A stretch of DNA of 45,312 nt from Desulfobacteraceae bacterium (GTDB taxonomy: Bacteria > Desulfobacterota > Desulfobacteria > Desulfobacterales > Desulfosalsimonadaceae): positions 1 through 45,312 of the forward strand of contig QZJS01000122.1 in assembly GCA_003597945.1 (NCBI GenBank), given 5' to 3'. Every line of letters begins with the position of its first letter. The stretch's first letter is position 1. Shown piece after piece: positions 42,845-45,312 of the stretch. A program made the translations under genes and the position numbers. The notes beneath the pieces are model-generated. The model was not told the DNA's origin. It was given only the letters and a program-made list of their open reading frames with translations, and searched no databases.

Positions 42845-43606
42845 ATGGATGATCTGATCCGGGAGACCGCCCGCCGCCTGGCGACCGCCCGTCGTGTGGT
42901 GGCCCTGACCGGGGCCGGCATTTCCGTGGAAAGCGGCATTCCGCCGTTTCGGGGCCCGGGCGGGCTCTGGGAAAAATACGATCCCATGGAATTCGCCCAT
43001 ATTGATGCCCTCATGAAAAACCCGGAAAAGGTCTGGAAGATTTTCATGGGCGACATGAAGCGGGTCCTGCTGGCCGCCAAACCCAACGACGCCCACCTGG
43101 GCCTGGCCCGCCTGGAATTTCTGGGCATCCTCAAGACCGTGATCACCCAGAATGTGGACGGCCTCCACCAGATGGCCGGCAGCACGGACGTGATCGAGTT
43201 TCACGGCAATTTCGCGTGGCTGCAGTGCATGGATTGCGGCGCCCGGGCCGAGACCGTATCCGTGGATCTGAACATCGTCCCGCCGCGGTGCGCGTGCAGC
43301 GGCATCTACCGTCCGGAATGCGTGTTCTTCGGCGAAATGATCCCCCGGGAGGCTCTGGTTCGGTCACAGGAGCTGGCCTCCACATGTGATGTCATGCTGG
43401 TGGCGGGGACATCGGCCATTGTCCAGCCCGCGGCATTCATGCCGGTGATCGCCCGGCAGGCCGGGGCCGTGGTCATCGAAATCAACCCGGAGCCCACGCC
43501 GTTGACCGGGCACACCAGCCATTTTCTGGTTCAGGGGAAAGCCGGCCAGGTCATCAAAGCCGTCACCGCGGAAGTGGAGCGGCTGCTGGAAGAAAAGCGG
43601 CCATAA
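42845..43606 (+). CDS. Sir2-family NAD-dependent protein deacylase
   Basis: 253 residues; AAAGGAATGAG precedes the ATG. Signature GAGISVESGIPPFRG (23-37), QNVDGLH (102-108), catalytic His120 in EFHGN and AGTSAIVQPA. Cys are C128, C131, C149, C151 and C159; the usual second zinc pair CxxC is CxC here (CAC), with an extra Cys. The YxxR motif of SIRT5/CobB-type desuccinylases is not evident, so deacetylation is more likely. It removes acyl groups from lysines using NAD, often controlling acyl-CoA synthetases. It stands 9 bases before the ASKHA gene. Confidence 0.93.
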   Translation: MDDLIRETARRLATARRVVALTGAGISVESGIPPFRGPGGLWEKYDPMEFAHIDALMKNPEKVWKIFMGDMKRVLLAAKPNDAHLGLARLEFLGILKTVITQNVDGLHQMAGSTDVIEFHGNFAWLQCMDCGARAETVSVDLNIVPPRCACSGIYRPECVFFGEMIPREALVRSQELASTCDVMLVAGTSAIVQPAAFMPVIARQAGAVVIEINPEPTPLTGHTSHFLVQGKAGQVIKAVTAEVERLLEEKRP

Positions 43607-43615
43607 ACGGGACCG

Positions 43616-45190
43616 ATGATCATGACCGATAATTCCGATCGCTGGGTTATTCCGGTTTCCGTGCCGCCCCCGAGCCTAAGCGACAACCGGGCCGATGCCG
43701 ACCGACTGGCCACGGCCCTGAAATCGGTTTTACACACCGATGACATCCGGTTTTCCTGGCCCCTGCTCAAAATCCTTCCCCGTCGGCTTCGTGCCAACCC
43801 TTCCGGAGAGGTGCGCTGCGTCGTTATGAAAGACCGCCAGTGTTTCCGGGTGGTCGGGATCAAAGATTTAAGTGATCCAACACCGGCGGTGGGATTGGCC
43901 GTGGATCTCGGGACCACCCGGGTGGTGATGCGGCTCATAAATCTGGAAACCGGCGAGGCCCTGGCGGAAACGGCCATGGATAATCCCCAGATTCCCATCG
44001 GCCCGGATATTCTGGCCCGCATTCATTATGCCGCAAGCGATGCCGGCCGCCATGATCTTCACGTGCGGATCATTAACGGGATTAATGCCGGCGTTGCGGA
44101 CCTTTGCCGGCAGGCCGCCATAACGGCTGATGATGTTTTTCTCATGGCGATTGCAGGCAATACCAGCATGACCCACCTGTTTTTAGAGATCGTTCCCGAC
44201 TGGATCATCCGGGAACCCTATATTCCGGCGGCCAACCGCTTCAGCCTGATGACGGCCGCTGAGCTCGGCATTGCCATTAATCCCAATGGCTGTGTGTTCG
44301 TGTTTCCCAATGTGGGGAGCTATTTCGGCGGGGACCTGATCGCGGGAATCCTCTATTCCGGCCTGCACCGCCGGGAGGAGATCGCCATGCTGGTGGACGT
44401 GGGCACCAACGCCGAGGTTCTGCTGGGCAACCGGGACTGGCTGGTGGCCTGCGCGGGCGCGGCCGGACCGGCCCTGGAAGGCGGCATGTCCAGAATCGGC
44501 ACCACGGCAAGGCCCGGGGTCATCGATGAAATCCGGATCGATCCGCAAACCCATGAGTTTCATATTCATACCATCGGCGATCAACGCCCCGTGGGCATTT
44601 GCGGCTCCGGCATGATCGATCTGGCGGCCCAGCTTTTTTTAACCGGCATGATCGACCTGAGGGGTAAATTCGTAAAAGACGCCTGCGGCGGCCGGCTTAT
44701 TGAAGAAGACGGCATCCGGCGGATCACGGTGGTGCCGGCGGATCAGTCCGCCACCGGGTCGGAGCTCGCCATCAGCCAGACCGATATCGACAGCCTGGTC
44801 CGGTCAAAGGCGGCCATGTACGCCATCCTTGAAACCATCACCGCCTATGTGGGGGTCACCTTCGATGATATTGCCACGTTTTTCGTGGCCGGCACTTTCG
44901 GGTCTTTCATTAAACCCCGTTCGGCCATCTCCATCGGCATGATCCCGGACCTTCCTGAAACCGCCTATCAACCCCTGGGCAATAGCTCCCTGGAAGGGGC
45001 TTCCCTGGCCCTGACCTCCCGCGCGGCTTTTGACGAGATCGATTCCATCCGTGACCGGATCACCTACCTCGAGTTAAACGTAAACCCGGAATTCATGGGC
45101 CGGTTCAGCGCCGCCAAATTCTTGCCCCACACCGACCCCGCCCGGTTCCCCTCGGTCAAACGGTCAAGCGGCGGCGTCGCATCCTCTTGA
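43616..45190 (+). CDS. ASKHA-domain corrinoid-activator-like protein (RACE/DUF4445) without ferredoxin domain
   Basis: 524 residues (start also possible at 43622). A short N-terminal linker begins PPPSLSDNRADADRL, which in reductive activators of corrinoid enzymes (RACE/RamQ/RACo-type) follows a [2Fe-2S] ferredoxin domain; here that domain and its CX5CX2C-type cysteines are absent. The ASKHA ATPase domain follows: VGLAVDLGTTRVVMRLIN (about 92-109), AIAGNTSMTHLFL, VFPNVGSYFGGDLIAGIL, LVDVGTNAEVLL, VGICGSGMIDL, FVAGTFGSF and SISIGMIPDL. Such proteins use ATP to let low-potential electrons re-reduce inactive Co(II) to Co(I). It probably works with a separate ferredoxin, perhaps downstream outside the window. 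Cotranscribed with Sir2. Confidence 0.85.
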   Translation: MIMTDNSDRWVIPVSVPPPSLSDNRADADRLATALKSVLHTDDIRFSWPLLKILPRRLRANPSGEVRCVVMKDRQCFRVVGIKDLSDPTPAVGLAVDLGTTRVVMRLINLETGEALAETAMDNPQIPIGPDILARIHYAASDAGRHDLHVRIINGINAGVADLCRQAAITADDVFLMAIAGNTSMTHLFLEIVPDWIIREPYIPAANRFSLMTAAELGIAINPNGCVFVFPNVGSYFGGDLIAGILYSGLHRREEIAMLVDVGTNAEVLLGNRDWLVACAGAAGPALEGGMSRIGTTARPGVIDEIRIDPQTHEFHIHTIGDQRPVGICGSGMIDLAAQLFLTGMIDLRGKFVKDACGGRLIEEDGIRRITVVPADQSATGSELAISQTDIDSLVRSKAAMYAILETITAYVGVTFDDIATFFVAGTFGSFIKPRSAISIGMIPDLPETAYQPLGNSSLEGASLALTSRAAFDEIDSIRDRITYLELNVNPEFMGRFSAAKFLPHTDPARFPSVKRSSGGVASS

Positions 45191-45215
45191 TAAAATATAT
45201 CAGATTGAATAATTA

Positions 45216-45312
45216 TGATAGTCTCGTAAAAAGTCGCCATCGGACGGCCTTGTAAAAAGTTCAAGATCAAGGCTTGCGCAATATCGAAGAATGCAGCGTA
45301 CTTAGCGTACGT
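45216..45312 (+). repeat. MITE-like repeat, family 1, copy cut by window end
   Basis: 97 bases matching 6161-6257 at 93 of 97 positions without gaps (differences at repeat positions 10, 32, 75 and 82). It begins 26 bases after the ASKHA gene. The right half of the palindrome lies beyond the window. Confidence 0.88.

Overview
The window looks like a chromosomal segment of an anaerobic, strictly respiring bacterium of the Desulfobacterota (Desulfobacterales-like). This is inferred from gene content: a CooC-type nickel-insertion ATPase with a CxC motif, a stand-alone methylenetetrahydrofolate reductase, an ASKHA-type corrinoid-protein activator, an ADP-forming acyl-CoA synthetase, several crotonases and multi-cluster Fe-S proteins. 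No rRNA, tRNA, phage or IS gene was recognised, so the taxonomic placement rests on protein families only.

Layout. 1-2.0 kb: the 3' end of gdhA, a cold-shock protein with its own promoter and leader, and a lipoprotein of the metallo-beta-lactamase fold. 2.2-6.1 kb: a YfhO-type membrane protein and a Wzx-like flippase (cell-surface glycans). 6.4-8.8 kb: a three-gene cluster of an FlK-like thioesterase, an exported NAGPA-like protein and a cysteine-rich ferredoxin. 8.9-13.1 kb: groES-groEL with a strong terminator, flanked by two hypothetical genes. 13.4-18.4 kb: crotonase plus ADP-forming acyl-CoA synthetase (start and stop overlapping), a small protein, an exported cyclophilin and an alpha/beta hydrolase lipoprotein. 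18.4-29.2 kb: CBS protein, cysteine desulfurase, an SDR/acyl-CoA-reductase-like protein, periplasmic MsrAB, a P-type ATPase, two more crotonases and a nitronate monooxygenase. 29.4-32.8 kb: a PilZ protein followed by a toxin-antitoxin island (RelB/YafQ, CopG/PIN, Phd/RelE, then an AbrB-antitoxin stub joined to a broken inverted HicBA pair). 33-39.8 kb, all minus strand: metF, dus, DUF1848, a small protein, a hexapeptide acyltransferase, an alpha/alpha-toroid protein and an Old Yellow Enzyme. 40-45.2 kb: CooC-like ATPase, PrmA-like methyltransferase, MBL hydrolase, Sir2 deacylase and the ASKHA activator.

Themes. Acyl-CoA breakdown with ATP recovery (crotonases, ADP-forming synthetase, thioesterase) and one-carbon/corrinoid/Ni chemistry (MetF, CooC, ASKHA protein) are the metabolic core. 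Sir2 beside the ASKHA gene suggests protein deacylation control, which is inference only.

The non-coding part holds three separate families of dispersed hairpin repeats, each present twice: (i) a MITE-like imperfect palindrome at 6161-6310 and at the right edge of the window; (ii) a ~115-122 bp inverted-repeat element at 2082-2195 and 36413-36534, one copy of which supplies a possible start codon of the next gene; (iii) a strongly structured element at 21654-21760 and 42641-42810 with constant loop sequences and covarying stems, one copy flanked by 10-bp direct repeats. Family (iii) and the TA wreckage at 32.46-32.83 kb are the most unusual observations. No single complete, obviously new multi-gene system is evident.
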